From the NCBI GenBank assembly GCA_003993805.1, contig RSEF01000001.1, positions 179,256,532 through 179,320,531 of the forward strand: a stretch of DNA of 64,000 bases. Direction: 5' to 3'. Positions 12,836 through 26,061 of this stretch are shown piece after piece. The notes beneath the pieces are model-generated. The model saw nothing but the letters and a program-made list of their open reading frames with translations, had not been told where the DNA came from and did not search any database. Made by a program: the position numbers and the translations under genes. Numbering within the stretch: position 1 is the stretch's first letter; the number at the start of each line of letters is the position of its first letter. The DNA comes from Himantopus leucocephalus. Taxonomy: Eukaryota > Chordata > Aves > Charadriiformes > Recurvirostridae.

Positions 12836-14653
12836 TCAGCCACTCCCCCAAAGCAAGATATTTGGATATTAGAAAATATTTAACATTTTCTGGTGTAAAT
12901 AAGCAGGAACCTGACAGCCTGAAAGTGTCCAAGCACCACCACAAGATGACTTGAAACAGCAATTAAGGGTTTCTCTACCAAAGGCACTATCTATTCTTCA
13001 GCTTCTTTATCTTTGCTTTGAATCATCTGCAGTACCTTTGGCTGGTCTCTGCCACATTTTCAGGTCTTACCCACTCCCGATTTTAGAAGTCTAGAAAACA
13101 AGAACTGTGACTCAGAAAAAGTACATTGTTTTTCAAAAAAGTTTTTTATTCTTCACTGGAACAAAGCCAAGATATTTCCAAATTCTTCATCAGGGAAAGC
13201 AAGACAGAAAAGAAAACAAAAACACAGAGAGATAACCCACCATGACATTGCAGATAAAATATGCACCTGATCCATAGGAGATCATGTGTCAATTCCCACT
13301 TCTAACTAACTCAAGGCTGGCACTTCACTTCCCCATTGAGTGCCCTAGTGCACAGGTTACAGCTTTAGTTTCTTTATTGGGAGCAATAAATAATGAAAAA
13401 CAGCTTCAAAAGGAGGGACTGAGAAGGATTAACTACTCCTCATCGATCCAAAACAGTGGGGGATTTGCATATAATTCTTCAACACCTTCAGGACATTTAC
13501 TTAACATTTTCCTGTTAGTAAATTTGTGAAACTGTTTTTCCTTCCTTTCCTCATCTTTTGCCCTGCAGCTACGCAGACTTTGCAACAAGGTTTTGTTTCA
13601 AATGACACATTTACATGAAAAGTTTAAAGTTTGACAAACTGCCATGTTCCAGTATAAACTGTTCTTACTGAAGAAAACCCTTAACAGCACTCCCTTTCAC
13701 CCTCTCTGCTATAATTTTTTTTGTTGTGTGCGTTCTTTTTTTTTTGTTGCTAGAGAGCAAAAAAGGATATATTCACAAAAAGATTAAATTTAAAGAGCAG
13801 TTTTAAAATGAAAGCAATTGAAGAGATTTTATTTTCAATGCTGAATTAAAAAATTACATAACAGATTACTTGGGGATTGTTATTCTGTCTAATATGTCCT
13901 TAAGAACTCTATCTTGACCAGGATAGGTACAAGCACAATTAGACCACCCGGAGTCCTAGTCCAAAGGCACAACTGTTATGTATATTCTGTTCTTTTGGAT
14001 CTCTAATTCTCTGCTAGCTGTCTCTGGGAAGAAATAAGGTCTAAAGCATTATATAATGTTATTTTAAGTAAATCAGAACCATTGAAGCATATTGCTTGAA
14101 TTGGGGAGTCGTAATATTAGTTCCTTCCAGCTTTTGTCTTGCCTCCATGGTTACCTGTTGCAAGTACTACAATGTGCTAGCTATAGAGAATGGAAGAGCA
14201 AACCAAACAGTGACTTCAGCAAATACGCTAAATATACTTCCATTAATTATCTACAAAGCTATTTCTTGCCAAATCTATGAAGCAACTAAGCTTTTACACC
14301 GGTTTGCCTGTGCACTGTACTGCATCTATCAGCTTCCGCAGCTCTGGTTCCACTAGCTTTCTTCCACAAGATTCCTTACAAAAGCCAGGATTTAGAAATG
14401 ACTGCCAAGTTTACTTTTATAGATTTCTCAAATTTACCTTCAGGACCGTACTGCAATTCCAGGAAAAAGCAAAAGAGCCAGACAATGAAAAACATAAGAC
14501 TGTGTGGTATAAATCACTTATTTTCTTCACTATAAACCATTTTTGGAAGAAAAATGTCTCCTGGAGAATTACGTATTCACCAGAAGAGACAGGTGCATTT
14601 ATATGGCTCATGGATAAACCCCCAAAAGAGACTCTTTTGCATTATAATTTCAG
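12836..14653. other. Non-coding, nothing firm recognised
   Basis: This is AT-rich sequence with overlapping chance frames, including a 129-codon plus-strand frame at 14277-14666 of poor composition. A very pyrimidine-rich plus-strand acceptor-like site ends at about 13568 (catcttttgccctgcag), with no convincing partner donor. T-rich runs occur at about 13717-13746. Confidence 0.5.
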
Positions 14654-14678
14654 AATAAATAAATAAATAAATAAATAA
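14654..14678. repeat. (AATA)n microsatellite
   Basis: This is about six perfect AATA units. Confidence 0.95.
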
Positions 14679-17189
14679 GAATGAGGGAAAAGGAGAATGC
14701 CAATTTTCAGAAAAATTCCCAAGACAGAATGAAACTCATTAGAATACGAAAGGTCTGTGGGCATAATAACTGACATTCCATAACAAGCTGAAATATAGCT
14801 CAATATAATAAAACAATAGTAAGGTAATAATAGAAATGTATTGTTCCTTTTACACCAACGGTGTCGTTGGAGCAAAGAAAAGGGTATATAAACCTTAACT
14901 GCTTTGTTTAATCTCTTTATAAGTGAAGACCATAATGCTTTCTCTGTTGCAATTTTCGTGATGTTCTTGAGTGTTCCCTATAGCTGATTTTACATTATGT
15001 AAAGACAAGTTCTCATTAATAACATTGCGTTACACACTACTTTCTAATATTTGGTGGTGTGCAAAGATATTGCTAATCAATTCTAATATTAGACAGGACT
15101 CAAATCTGTGCTGAAAGTCTGTGTCCAGCATTGAATAGTCACAGAGAACTGTGACTAGTTTATGACAAAAAATACACACTATGGCAAGGTAGACACACAA
15201 AGTAATGGTGAAAGTGGAGTAAGACGGCAGCTGGTGCTGGGTCCCTCAATACAAATTTCTGTGGGCATTTAAGTGGATGCTGGAGCAGGGAGTAAGATAG
15301 TTAAATACATTTTCGTTAATGTGCACATCAATTTACTTTTGTGATATTATCCTAAACGCAAGGAAGTAAATCAGAGACAACTGCTGGAGGAAACAAACAG
15401 AGGATAAATCAATGAAGACAATGCTGTTTGTTTCCAACTAAAAGGATAAGATATATGCTTCAGTGGGTTTGTCAGGAGCAGCTGAAATACGCCTTCCAAA
15501 GAAAGACACACACAAATGGCAGCGAGCCCCTATCTCTCCCAAGCTACACACTGGAAACTGAAAGGCAAGAAGGAGTATTATAAATTGCAATGTAGATAAG
15601 ACCCACATTGATGGTGGTTTTTTTTTTTTTTTTGTACTAACAATTTCTCTCTACCTGTTTTATGGTTTTGGATAACTTGAAAAAGTTAAGTTTTAATTTC
15701 CTTAATCAATTGTTATTGCAATCACAACCATCGCTGAAATTTCATTCTCTACACCTGTTGACAGATAATAATGACATACAGAGCAAATGGCTGTGAATTT
15801 TTCAAAAGATCTATCACCTTGAAGATAGAGGCCATTTTTTTTTTCTGGTGGTTTATTTCTGAGAAAGAGCCATGTATCGACAAACCTAAGTGATAAACTT
15901 TAAAGTGTAAAAAAGAAAGTGTTACCCAGATGTAAATTCATAGTTTGGACTTAATTACGTTCCAGTTAAAATCAAATAGGAATTTTACAATGGCACTTTG
16001 TGAGCTCTTCTTTACTAGGTGTTTTTGATTTACATGTTACTAAGGTCTTTAGGGATCACTGTCGTATTATTGATGCTATATGTAACGTACATTGTGTGAG
16101 AAATCATGGAATAGGGCAGCCATAAGATGGCAAAGTATGTCAGAATTCAGAGTTAGTAATTTATATGGTCTTACATAAATTGTATTGTTATTTTACGACT
16201 GTTTCATTTTGAAGAAATGATGTTGAGGAATAAATCAACAGCCAGAAATAGGTTCATCTTCACAATGGGAACACTTGTGACTGATGCAAGTGAAGTTAAA
16301 GCAAGTTTTAAAGTTTTCTATTGACTTTCAGTTGCAGACAAGTCAAATACTGGTACTTGCATCTTTCAGTTCACTGTATTATGTAAAATGAAGATGTTTT
16401 TTTCCTGCCTCATGAAAGCAAAACTATCCTTTCTGAAGATGGCAAAGTTGAAAATGTTTTTCTTCATTTTACAAAGTTCATTCACTATCAAAAAGAGTGA
16501 AAAGATGGAAATGTGTTATCATGGTACAAAGAATTCTGGTTTAATTAGAAAATACTCAAATACATGTTATTAATTGCAAAATTGACAGCATTTTTGATAG
16601 AATAAGCTGAGGAAAATTATGCAAAGTGCTTTATGATGCTTTTGACATTATCTTATATATAGATGACTTCTGTACAGAGATGACATGGAAGTGCTAAGCC
16701 AGCCCTTGCAGAGCCACTTTGGATCTAGAGTCATAATTTTGCACATGTAACTTTGCTTTTAAGATGAGAGGGTTGTTCTGTCAAATAGCCTGATGATAGA
16801 TACTGCATTCAGCCTGACTTTTTAAAACTGCATTTGGTGGAAACAGAAACTCAGAGAATTTATCTAGAGGGGAAAACAGCTCTAAACTTATTGTGCAAAA
16901 ACTGACCTGTAGTGGAACAGGTAGTGGGTATAATTTAAAGACTTGGAGGGGTTGTTTTGTTTATTTTCTTAATTTTTCAGTCTTCTGAGATACAAAGGAA
17001 AAAATCTCATTTAGCTCCTTTTTTCATAAAACAGTTCAGTTTTCATTAAAAGTTACGATCGCTTCTTAATCAGAAGTGAATTAAAGACATCTCAAAGTAA
17101 AAGCCACCATGTCCTTAACATACAGCTCACTAACCTAGCCTTTATGAAAAGAGACGGTGCAGCTGCCTCCAGGTTAAAGATTCCTAACC
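14679..17189. other. Non-coding, nothing recognised
   Basis: This is AT-rich DNA with a T-run at 15618-15633. No gene, RNA gene or repeat family was seen. Confidence 0.55.
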
Positions 17190-17886
17190 ATTATGCCAGC
17201 CACAACTTGAGTCCTTTAGTGCCTGGCGTCCTCTCCTGCTTTAGGCGTACCTCCACATTTTTGCCTTCACTGTAACTGTTGCAGGTGTGTGGGCGGGCTG
17301 CAATGCTGGAGTGGGCACCATGGCCATTGCCACAGCTGTGGCAGCAGATATATGGAGTAAGGGAGTCCCCTGGCACCAACACATGGGAAGGTGGGTCAAG
17401 GTTGTCTGCTCTCAGCTAAGTCCCATCGTTCATGGAGAAATCTGGGAATGCACGAGCATGGAGATCACACACGAGTGTCTGAGGAGCTGAAAGCTGGATC
17501 TTCCTGCTTTTGGGGCACTCCCTACATGGATGAGTTTCCAATCCTGGCAGGTCCTCACCACCTCACTTCGTTGGCACAAATCTGAGGACTGCCCTTTGGG
17601 TGTGCTTCAGAGAGCTGTGGTTTAAGCTCCGCTGGAACTGGATTTCTCAGGTGTATTTGAACAGGCACATGACAAAATGAAATGCCTCTGCCAGCTTGCA
17701 CAGGAGTTGGCAGGGCTTTTGCTTTTCCAAGCACCTAGAATCTGAAAGAACACCATCAGAGGACAGGCAGTCATACCTCCTTTGAGTTTCCCCACTCTGT
17801 CCATAATAATCTAATAGACCACAGCCTCCACTAGTCTTTTGCCTTAGGAATCGGCATAGGACTTCCTGATAGATGGAGAAAGTCAT
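17190..17886 (-). other. GC-richer segment with open frames, unidentified
   Basis: This stretch is visibly richer in G and C than its neighbours and carries frames on both strands. The most protein-like is on the minus strand at 17647-17886. It begins at an ATG (MTFSIYQEVLCRFLRQ) and includes CGLLDYYGQSGETQRRYDC before a stop. Further minus-strand frames follow at 17191-17382. I do not recognise a family. It could be a decayed retrocopy or an unclassified repeat, or only a compositional island with chance frames. Confidence 0.2.
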
Positions 17887-18778
17887 TATTACACAATGCG
17901 AGTATCTGCCACTGGGATAAATCTATAATTAGGATATCCACTTATGGACATTTTCCAAATACATCTAAACAGTTATGCCAATTACTGGCATAATTGTAAA
18001 TGAATCAGAATAAGCATCAGCAAATGAATCAAACTGGAAGTTGTACAGTTTGCCTTGCTAATTATATTGCTCATAAAATAGCTGACATGAGATGTCTGCT
18101 ACCTGCTGACTGGGGAATGCAGGGGGTTCTTTATGCTAATATTGAACACAATAAATAGGATGTTTAAATAGAAAAATATAAATAGCTTCAGAGAGTGATC
18201 AAGAGTGGTTATTTTAATATCTAGAACATTCCCATTCTACTAGATTTGGAAACCAGGCGTTGGTGGGAACACACTGGTTCTGTTCTAACACAGTGTGTTA
18301 GCAGAAAATACAGATGCTTTTCCCCTTAGTTCAAACTCTCTGAATCCAGTTCCAAACAGCTTTTTCTTTCAGGCTTTCAGCTACCAAGACAAGCAAGTCC
18401 TGGTGGGACAGGCTGAAGAAATATAAATTCAGGCCTTTGTTGGCAATTTCTTTATACGCAGTTAAAATACAGGGGTTCCTGAGATCTCTATCATTTTGCA
18501 TCCCTCCCCTCCTTAGAGTATTTGACCCTTTTTATTGATTCTGGAATCATACAAATAAGTCTTTTAAGCAGTTATTTGCCACGGAGTATTGCTGCTGTCA
18601 TTTACAAAGAAACTCACAGGAAACATGCAATATTGACAGCTAATAATATCAGATTGATGTCATACTTATCAGAATAACCTTCACTTTGCAATTGACCCTT
18701 TTCAATGGTGCTAATACTTGACTAATATAATAAGCTGTGCCTGCTCCCCCACTGCCAGCTGGTTCAGTCCCACACAAG
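17887..18778. other. Non-coding, nothing recognised
   Basis: This is AT-rich sequence with no supported feature. Confidence 0.55.
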
Positions 18779-19129
18779 ATGACAGCAAAGGCTGGTGAGG
18801 GGGAAGCGGCAGAGAGGAAGCGGAGACTAAAGCTCCTGCTGCCTCTTCTTTGGTGTTGCTTACTTAGCTGTGCAGCTCAGCAGCAGCAGAAGTGCCTCAC
18901 AGATGCCTCTTCAATCAACTATGCAAGTGTTGATGCGTCCTCTCCACTCCCAGGAGTCAGGGAAACCAGCACATCTGTAACCCCTAGCAGCAAACTTACA
19001 GATGAAATAAGCAGGTTGTTAGCAACAATAAGGAGTGCCAGGCTCATCATAAGGAGTGCCAGGCTCTCTTTTGCCTTCTGTACTTTGCTTCTTCTCAAAA
19101 GATCTGGGATTATGACATGCATGGAGTAA
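18779..19129 (+). other. 116-codon ORF with signal-peptide-like start, unidentified
   Basis: The longest version of this frame starts at a GTG at 18737. The first ATG is at 18779 and has an A at -3, a favourable context. From that ATG the protein has a charged lead (residues 1-16, with ERKRR), a hydrophobic core LKLLLPLLWCCLLSCAA and a QQQQ run. It resembles a secretory signal with possible cleavage after the CAA motif. The remainder (about 80 residues) is serine and threonine rich, has no domain I recognise, and contains a 21-bp tandem duplication (19028-19066) that repeats RSARL. No promoter, splice site or poly(A) signal ties it to a gene. It is probably a chance ORF, but it is the most gene-like single ORF in this half of the window. 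Confidence 0.15.
19028..19066. repeat. Two-copy tandem repeat, 21-bp period
   Basis: The 18-mer ataaggagtgccaggctc occurs at 19028-19045 and again at 19049-19066, with 3 bp between the copies. Confidence 0.95.
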
Positions 19130-20699
19130 GAGCAGAAGTAGAAGCGGCCACGTCTCTATGGACGGCTGCAAAATTTGTCTGGTTCAGAGCAGGGAAAAGC
19201 CAAGGCTGCAAACGTGTCGGGTAGAAGACTGTTCACAGTCCAGTTTGATCACTGGAATTATCCAGAAATAAATCTGGCCAATGGCTTTTACCATCTTATA
19301 GCTTTGAAAATAGAGAGGAGGTAGAATAAGAAAGAGGTTCAGAAAGTTAAAGAAGAAAAAAGAGGTTCAAATGAACTTATTTTGCTTACTAATGATGCAT
19401 GCAAAAGTAAACAGAATGACATCTGGTTCTTACCTTCCATGGTCTGTCTCAGACGGCTTGCAAACACTGAATATAGGGAGATGATTTTTATTATTAGTTA
19501 CCTGTTTAGGATTATCTGCATATAATAGCACCTTTCACCCAGAGCTGTACTCACACTTTGGCGTCTCTGTAATAGTGTGGAATTTTTCTTGAAGAGTTTG
19601 CTGTGCAATCAGATAATTTAGAGCAAAAAACTAGCATCTGTGAATCTGTGTGTTAGATCTCTCAGGTATACTTATCTGCAAGAACCACCCAATAAACGAA
19701 GTAAGTCTCCCTCATTTTTATGTTTTGTACGTCTGTTTTTTTCCTCTTCAAATTGAAAACTGTCTTTAGCCTACTAACAGAATTTCAGAAACACCCACGC
19801 TCTGCAATATCATGCTTCAGAGAGCAAAATATCTGTAATCAAAGGTTCCCATTCTTGCTTATTTTCTTGTGCTGCTAAGGAAGCCAAGCTCTGCTCTGAG
19901 AAACCTGCATGTGAAGCATTTTGAGCAAAAAATGACATATCTTAAAAACCCTTGTCTTTTTTGGCATATCTGTTATGCTCATTTTTTAGACAGTTGCGCA
20001 CAGCTCCACCATCTTGATATGGCCATATCTATGCTCTTGTGGAGCTTCTCCCTGCTCTGTGATACCTACTGCCTATGATGTCTGCATACTGGTGAGCTGT
20101 GCTTTGAAAGTTAGTTGCAAAGCAGGAGAAAAAAGAATCTATTTAGAGGTTAGGAGTTAGTGTCCTAAAAAAGAAAGGGAGAAAACGGAACTCAAACTCA
20201 TATAGAAAATGCTGTGAAATGCTTAGTTTTGGACAGTATCTTAGACAATGGAATCAGTGGCAAAATTCATGTCCTAGTTGCAGAGAATCCTGGATTTCAC
20301 TGCTTTTATATTCCTGATCAGAGTGAAGATGTTGTTCACGAATAAAATCATGACTACATGAATATTCTGCTTCACTCTGTTGTATAAACTATGACCTTCC
20401 GCTGCTTAAAAGCTTTCACTCACCATTCTGAATAAAATGAAGGAAGTTAAATGCCGCAGACAAACTGTTCTGCTACAGATGATTTGAAAGATGAGGAAGG
20501 TGTGTATCCAAGATGATATTTAGAGAGTACCATTTGCCTTTTGTTAATGATGATAATGCGTTAAGAGTGGCTATCCATTATGATGTGATGCCTGTTGTGT
20601 GTTAGATATTGCGTTACTGGGGCAACAGCATTCGAAATCACCAGAAAAGAGTTTGCAATTTATGTTTCTGGCTATCAAAAGTCAAGGAAATTTCATCTT
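19130..20699. other. Non-coding, nothing recognised
   Basis: No supported gene, repeat family or RNA gene. Confidence 0.55.
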
Positions 20700-21265
20700 C
20701 CTCTACTGAAAAAGATCAGTAGAAAACAAAATAAATAGAAAAAAATGGAAATAATAGACCTAAAGAAAAATTGCTTGAGTAAAGCATGAGAAAGGCAGTG
20801 AAGGAGTTTCCAAGGGATAAATTGAAGATAGAGAGGCTTGTGAAGAAAAGAAAAACCTGTTAAGAGGGAAATTTTTGACTGGTAAAGGCCGGGACGGGCA
20901 TAGAACCCAAAATAAACAACTACAGAGAGAAAGAATTATAAGAAAGAGAGCTCAAGAGGAATGTGAAGTGAGAGTGTTACTGAATGGAAAAGGGAATGTG
21001 AATGTCTCAGTGAAGGAAAGGGTGCAGAACTGAGGTCAAAGGAATGAAATATATTGGGATTTCTGGAAAGAGAATATAAGAAGAAATTAAAAGAGGCACA
21101 TGGAATAGGAAAGCAACAGGGGAAATCAAGTGTGAATGCTGGCTTGGAAGAATTCTGTCAGGATGAGTGGTTGGGGAGGTGGGGTATTTCAGAAGGGATG
21201 AGTTTTAGGAAATAGCAATTCTGAGATAAAGTTAAGGAAGTAAAGTAGGAATATTGAAGAAATAC
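20700..21265. repeat. Purine-rich tract (plus strand)
   Basis: For about 565 bp the plus strand is strongly biased to A and G, with many gaa, aag and gga words and few pyrimidines. It contains very few open frames. It is not a simple microsatellite. The tract ends abruptly where the strand becomes pyrimidine-rich. Confidence 0.75.
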
Positions 21266-21269
21266 ATCA

Positions 21270-21425
21270 TGTTCAGCTGCTCCTTACACTTCTAATCCTT
21301 TCTTCCTGCCACTTAGCATCATTTTCAGTTAAAGGTCCTTTCACCAAAATCTCTCATATGCTCCCCTTCTTCTTTGTAAACCACCAACAATCTTTCTTCC
21401 CACCAGCCCTCTCCCTCAGCTCCTA
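21270..21425. repeat. Pyrimidine-rich tract (plus strand)
   Basis: The tract is C and T rich (ctccttacacttctaatcc, ctttcttcctgcc, ccctctccctcagctcc) and lies immediately next to the purine tract. I could not align the two as an inverted repeat by eye. Confidence 0.6.
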
Positions 21426-24400
21426 TCAACTGAGGGGAACAGAGTTTGTCCGGCCCTTACAGGTTGTCCTGTGTTGAGAGCCAACATATTGCATCACTTC
21501 TTTGTACTGACTGCCTTGTGGAAAGGGACAATGTAGCCTCATTGGTCATATGCTCTGCCATGAACACCACCTGGCATTGTGGAGAAAGAAGACAACCCAT
21601 GACCATCTTCTTTACTAGCTATTCAGGTAAGGAGCTCCAGGGTTTTCCATTCTTCTTTTCTCTCCAAAGGAGTATGAGCTTTTTCTTGGGACAGGGAAGA
21701 TAAAGAGGCAAAACCACTGTTTCCACATCTGTTTTGTGGAGGCAATAAGATGCAGGGTAGCTGCCTCCTTCCCTAGGCAATCTTCTAGTGGGATATGAGG
21801 TGGAATGAAGAAAAAGTCTGTGAGAATCCCAGTTCCCAGAATTGAACTCCACAAGCAGCAAAGACCACACAAGGGAGAGGAGAAACACAAACATAAGACG
21901 ACACAGCCAGTACACAGGATGGCAAAGCAATGTGTGAAAAAAAGATGACAATTATAGTAGATGGTGGGGAGGCATTAAGGGAGACAAGCTTGGAAAAAGG
22001 GAAAAAAGGGAAATAAAGGACCTCCTTTTGCAATGCTTGTCTTACAAATGCCTCCTCTTCCCAGCCACAGCCAGTGCCTCCAGCATCTTCTCCTCCACGG
22101 TCCCCTCCCACTGCCTACTCACCAGATCTCTTTGCTTTCCACCACTCAGAGTAAACAGTGAAGACAAGCAGACAGAGTGCTCAGTGCAGCAATTTGCAGT
22201 ACTACTCCCTTTCTCTGTAACGCTCTCAATCCCAGAGAGAGAAGAGAGCAAAGCAATGACCAGATTATAATACACATCATTCACTTTAGCCTGCACATAG
22301 TTGAAGTGCAGAAAGCTGAAGGAAGAGCTTCGGCCATGGAAAAGCACTTTCTCCTGCACTGACACTGGTTCCTGCTGGAGAAAAGTCCCTGTAGCTTCCC
22401 CTCCTAGTTCCTACAGTTTTCCTCCATGATCTTAGGGCCTTCACAACATATCAAATGTGAACTGCAATGCAAAGGATATCTTAATTCTCGCCATTTTCCA
22501 TTTCAATTCACTGACATCTTCTGCTTAAGGATGGTTACACCAAATATTTTGCTTCACTTTTATATAACTATAGTTGATATTTGGAGCTAAAAATAAAGAC
22601 ATCAAACATAGGCTGGTAGTAAAGGAACAAAGATTGGATTTTTTTTGCTGTATATACACAAAGAGAGAACATTTTACTCAATGTGTTTTAAATACAGTAG
22701 TTACAAAGTCAGGCTGGTAAAAATAGTATCATATACAACTGAAATCCATAGATTTTTACTTTTACTATTCTTTTTAACTCAGTGAAAGTAAATTACTAGT
22801 GGCTTCAGCTCAACTGGACATTTCAACTGGAAAAAGAAGCCTGATACAAGCTAACCAACAGAGCAGAGTTGAAACCAAGCCTGCAGAAAACAGAGAGTAT
22901 TTTTAAACTCCTTACCACAGCCGAAATTCCATTAGCATGAGACTTGGAAGGACACATCTGTTATTCTTTAAGGAACTAAAGCAATTGGCTGGCCTCCTAG
23001 CTCTTGAACAAAGTGTTCAGGGCTCACATGGCAACACTGTGCTGCATATAACGAATCTGTTTAATTTAAATCATTTTTCCAAAGGAAAAAAGAAAGGAAG
23101 GAGTAATGATTGAGAAAGATTTGTGAAAGACCTGCTATACCTTGGGATTTTTTGCAAAATCTGTCTTCATAGGTTGGTTCATCCATCATTTAGAGTTACT
23201 GGAAACAGTGCAAACACGTGGAAATACTGTAGATAAAAAGTGCAATGTCTGGAGATTAGTCTAGCTTCCTGTTTTACTGTCTTGTATATGAATGGAGAGT
23301 TTATAGAACAGGTGTGAAGAAAGGTTTGTTTGAGTTCAGACTATTCACAACAAATGGATTCAAAATATTGGTCAGACTTTTCTTTTCTGAACCACCTTTC
23401 TGTTGGATTGCACGTGCATATTGAAAAGGAGAATGCAGGCTTCCCTGCATGAGATTTTGGTGTAAAAACCTGAGTCTAAAGATTTCATAAAATCCAAGTC
23501 TATGAAAGTACAGGAGAAAAAGTGAAGAATGGAAGATAGACCAAGAGAGTAATATCTGTAGAGACAAAACAAGGATTAAGTGAAACCAGATGCACTTGAG
23601 GCTATCCATGAAGTACTGCACCAAGAAAACCACAGAAATAAATTATAGACAGAGAAAAGTTCCTATTCACTGTTTAGGTGAAGGAATTCATGTCCTCATG
23701 TCTGAATGGTTACATATCTCAGACTGAAATAGGGGCTGTAGGCATATGTGTGTATGTATGCTATACAGAGATGTGCAGTGGGTTAATAAAGTATGAAAAC
23801 TTATAATGAACATTTAAAAGAAATATATAGAGGAAAGGCTTAGTGATTAGGTGAGTAGACTTTATCCACTGCACTCAAAACCATTCAGTAGTCAAGTTTT
23901 ACAATATCCTCATAACCAATGCAACCTGTAAAAGTAAAATATAAAGGCTAAATGGGGAAAACACTCATATAAACTGTCCTGAGTTTTTCATGCAAAAACT
24001 AACTTGAACCCTCTAATCCTTAAAAGAACTTTCATGAACTCTTTATAAAGCATGGCATTTCCATGTCTTTGCATTGCTAGTTGATAGAGTTGGTAGGCAA
24101 AGCAAGTCTACAAAGAAAAACTGAAAGTTTTAATTTGGCATTTGTGGGTTTCTTTTTTTTTTAACTTTTGTATAACTAGGCCTATTGAAGACACCAGGTT
24201 CCTGTTTCTAAAGATTCCTCTTCACATCTGTCTGATTTCTTTCTTAAAGAGAAAAAGAAGAAAAGAAAAAAAAAATACTAGAAATGTGGAAGTACTTAAG
24301 AAGACGAGCTGTTCCCAGCACTACAGAAAGAGAAGAGCAGCAGGGCTTTTGTGAGACTTGGAAAGGCCTACAAGTAACGTGGCTGAGGCACTCTTGATGA

Positions 24401-25893
24401 GACATTGTCTTTGTGTCTGGTCACTCTTTGCCTAGGCTGGATAGCTTTATTGATATTTTATGGTTTTGCTTCTTCCATTCAAAGGATTTAAAAAACCACA
24501 AGTGTTGTTTTCTGGCCAGCCAAGTTCCAGATGCCTCTTAACACATGCTGGTCACGGAATTATTTCAAATACTACTTCAAGTAAAACCCTCCAATTATAA
24601 AAAAGCACTATAATCATACATTTAGGAACATATGTTTAAATTGGCTTCATCTATTTTAGGCAGAACAAAAGCCAACTGAAAAGTTTCAGGAGATTACACC
24701 ATTTTGAATGGAGACACTAACAGAGGCTTTTTGGGTAAGAACCCTGTGATTAAAAGCTGAAAATTAAAATAAATATATTATGGAAAAGCGAAATTTCAGC
24801 ATGTATGGACTTAAGTATCATTGCCAGGAGATCCCTTCCACTTACGTCAGCTCTGTCAGTGATTTGCTGTATAATCTGAAATTAAGAGGGATAAAGTTTC
24901 TAGGAACAAATAATTTGCATTAGGCTAAATGAGGTAGAAAAAAATGGACAAACTTGCAGGCCTCTCAAGCCTTTCAGTCACTGAATATCTCTGTCCCACT
25001 TTTGTCAGTCTGTAACTTAATATACAAGCTGATCCAGCTTAATGTACTGGCTGAGTTCTGCTGCTGAGAAACACAATCACGCTTCTGTGCTCCTGGGAAA
25101 CACTTTAGCACCAGTTCAGCAGCGGGACTGAAGTATGCCAGGCTCCATGCTTACAGCTGATTCTGGTTCAAGGAATTGTGGCCCCATACTCAGAGTACTC
25201 CCGTGCATCAGAGCGTGCAAGCTGTAATTTCAGTGTGCAGCCGTAATGCGGCATAGATGCAAACCTGCCTTCAAGCCCACAGCTCTGCCCAGGCAGTTAC
25301 AGTCAGCACCATTCACTTTCCAGACCATTCCTCTGCACAATACACAAGGTATCACCCACTGTATATCAGGGGAAAAGTGAATAAATAGCATAGATTTAGT
25401 TTCACCTCCCACTTCTGCAAGTGGAAGAATGGGAAGCAGCATGTAGGAAAAGTTTGAGAACCTTTGAATCATTTCATTACCTTGTACTACACAAGGGATT
25501 TTATTGTTCAGGAGGGGATGAATAAGCACTTGCTCAAAATGTGGAATGATTGACCTTCAAGGTCAGCAGATCTGGTGGTGGTGCACAGCATAACTACTTG
25601 GCAAACAGTAGAAAGAGAATGAATCAAATGCCATCAATGTATTTTTCATCTTCAAACTCATCTTCCGGTCCTCATGGAGGAACAGAAATGGTGTCACTGA
25701 GGGCAAAATAGCATCAACCTAATGTTTCCTCTGTTGCATTTGCTTCCTCCATCTGCTCACGTTTCCTGGGTGATAGGTTCATCTCAGCAATGTTTAGTTG
25801 AAGATCCATCCAGACTGCGAGCCTCTTACAACTTTCATTTTCAGCAGTAGACACAAATTCTGAGTGATTTTCCATGATTCTCACGTGAATGTT
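21426..25893. other. Non-coding; overlapping chance frames near 21.6-22.4 kb
   Basis: Several overlapping frames of 60-110 codons occur on both strands at 21446-22365, with no recognised domain. A 92-bp minus-strand splice-bounded segment at 22123-22214 is described as a finding. The rest of the stretch shows nothing that I recognise. Confidence 0.45.
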
Positions 25894-26061
25894 GACCTGA
25901 GCAGCAGCAAAAATGAGCTCTGTCAGCNNNNNNNNNNNNNNNNNNNNNNNNNNNNNNNNNNNNNNNNNNNNNNNNNNNNNNNNNNNNNNNNNNNNNNNNN
26001 NNNNNNNNNNNNNNNNNNNNNNNNNNNGACCTGAGCAGCAGCAAAAATGAGCTCTGTCAGC
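25894..26061. other. 100-N gap flanked by identical 34-bp sequence
   Basis: The N run covers 25928-26027. The 34 bp immediately before it (25894-25927) and immediately after it (26028-26061) are identical; both start gacctgagcagcagcaaaaa and end ctctgtcagc. Two contig ends that overlap but were not merged would give exactly this, so the gap is probably artificial. Frames drawn across the Ns are meaningless. Confidence 0.97.
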
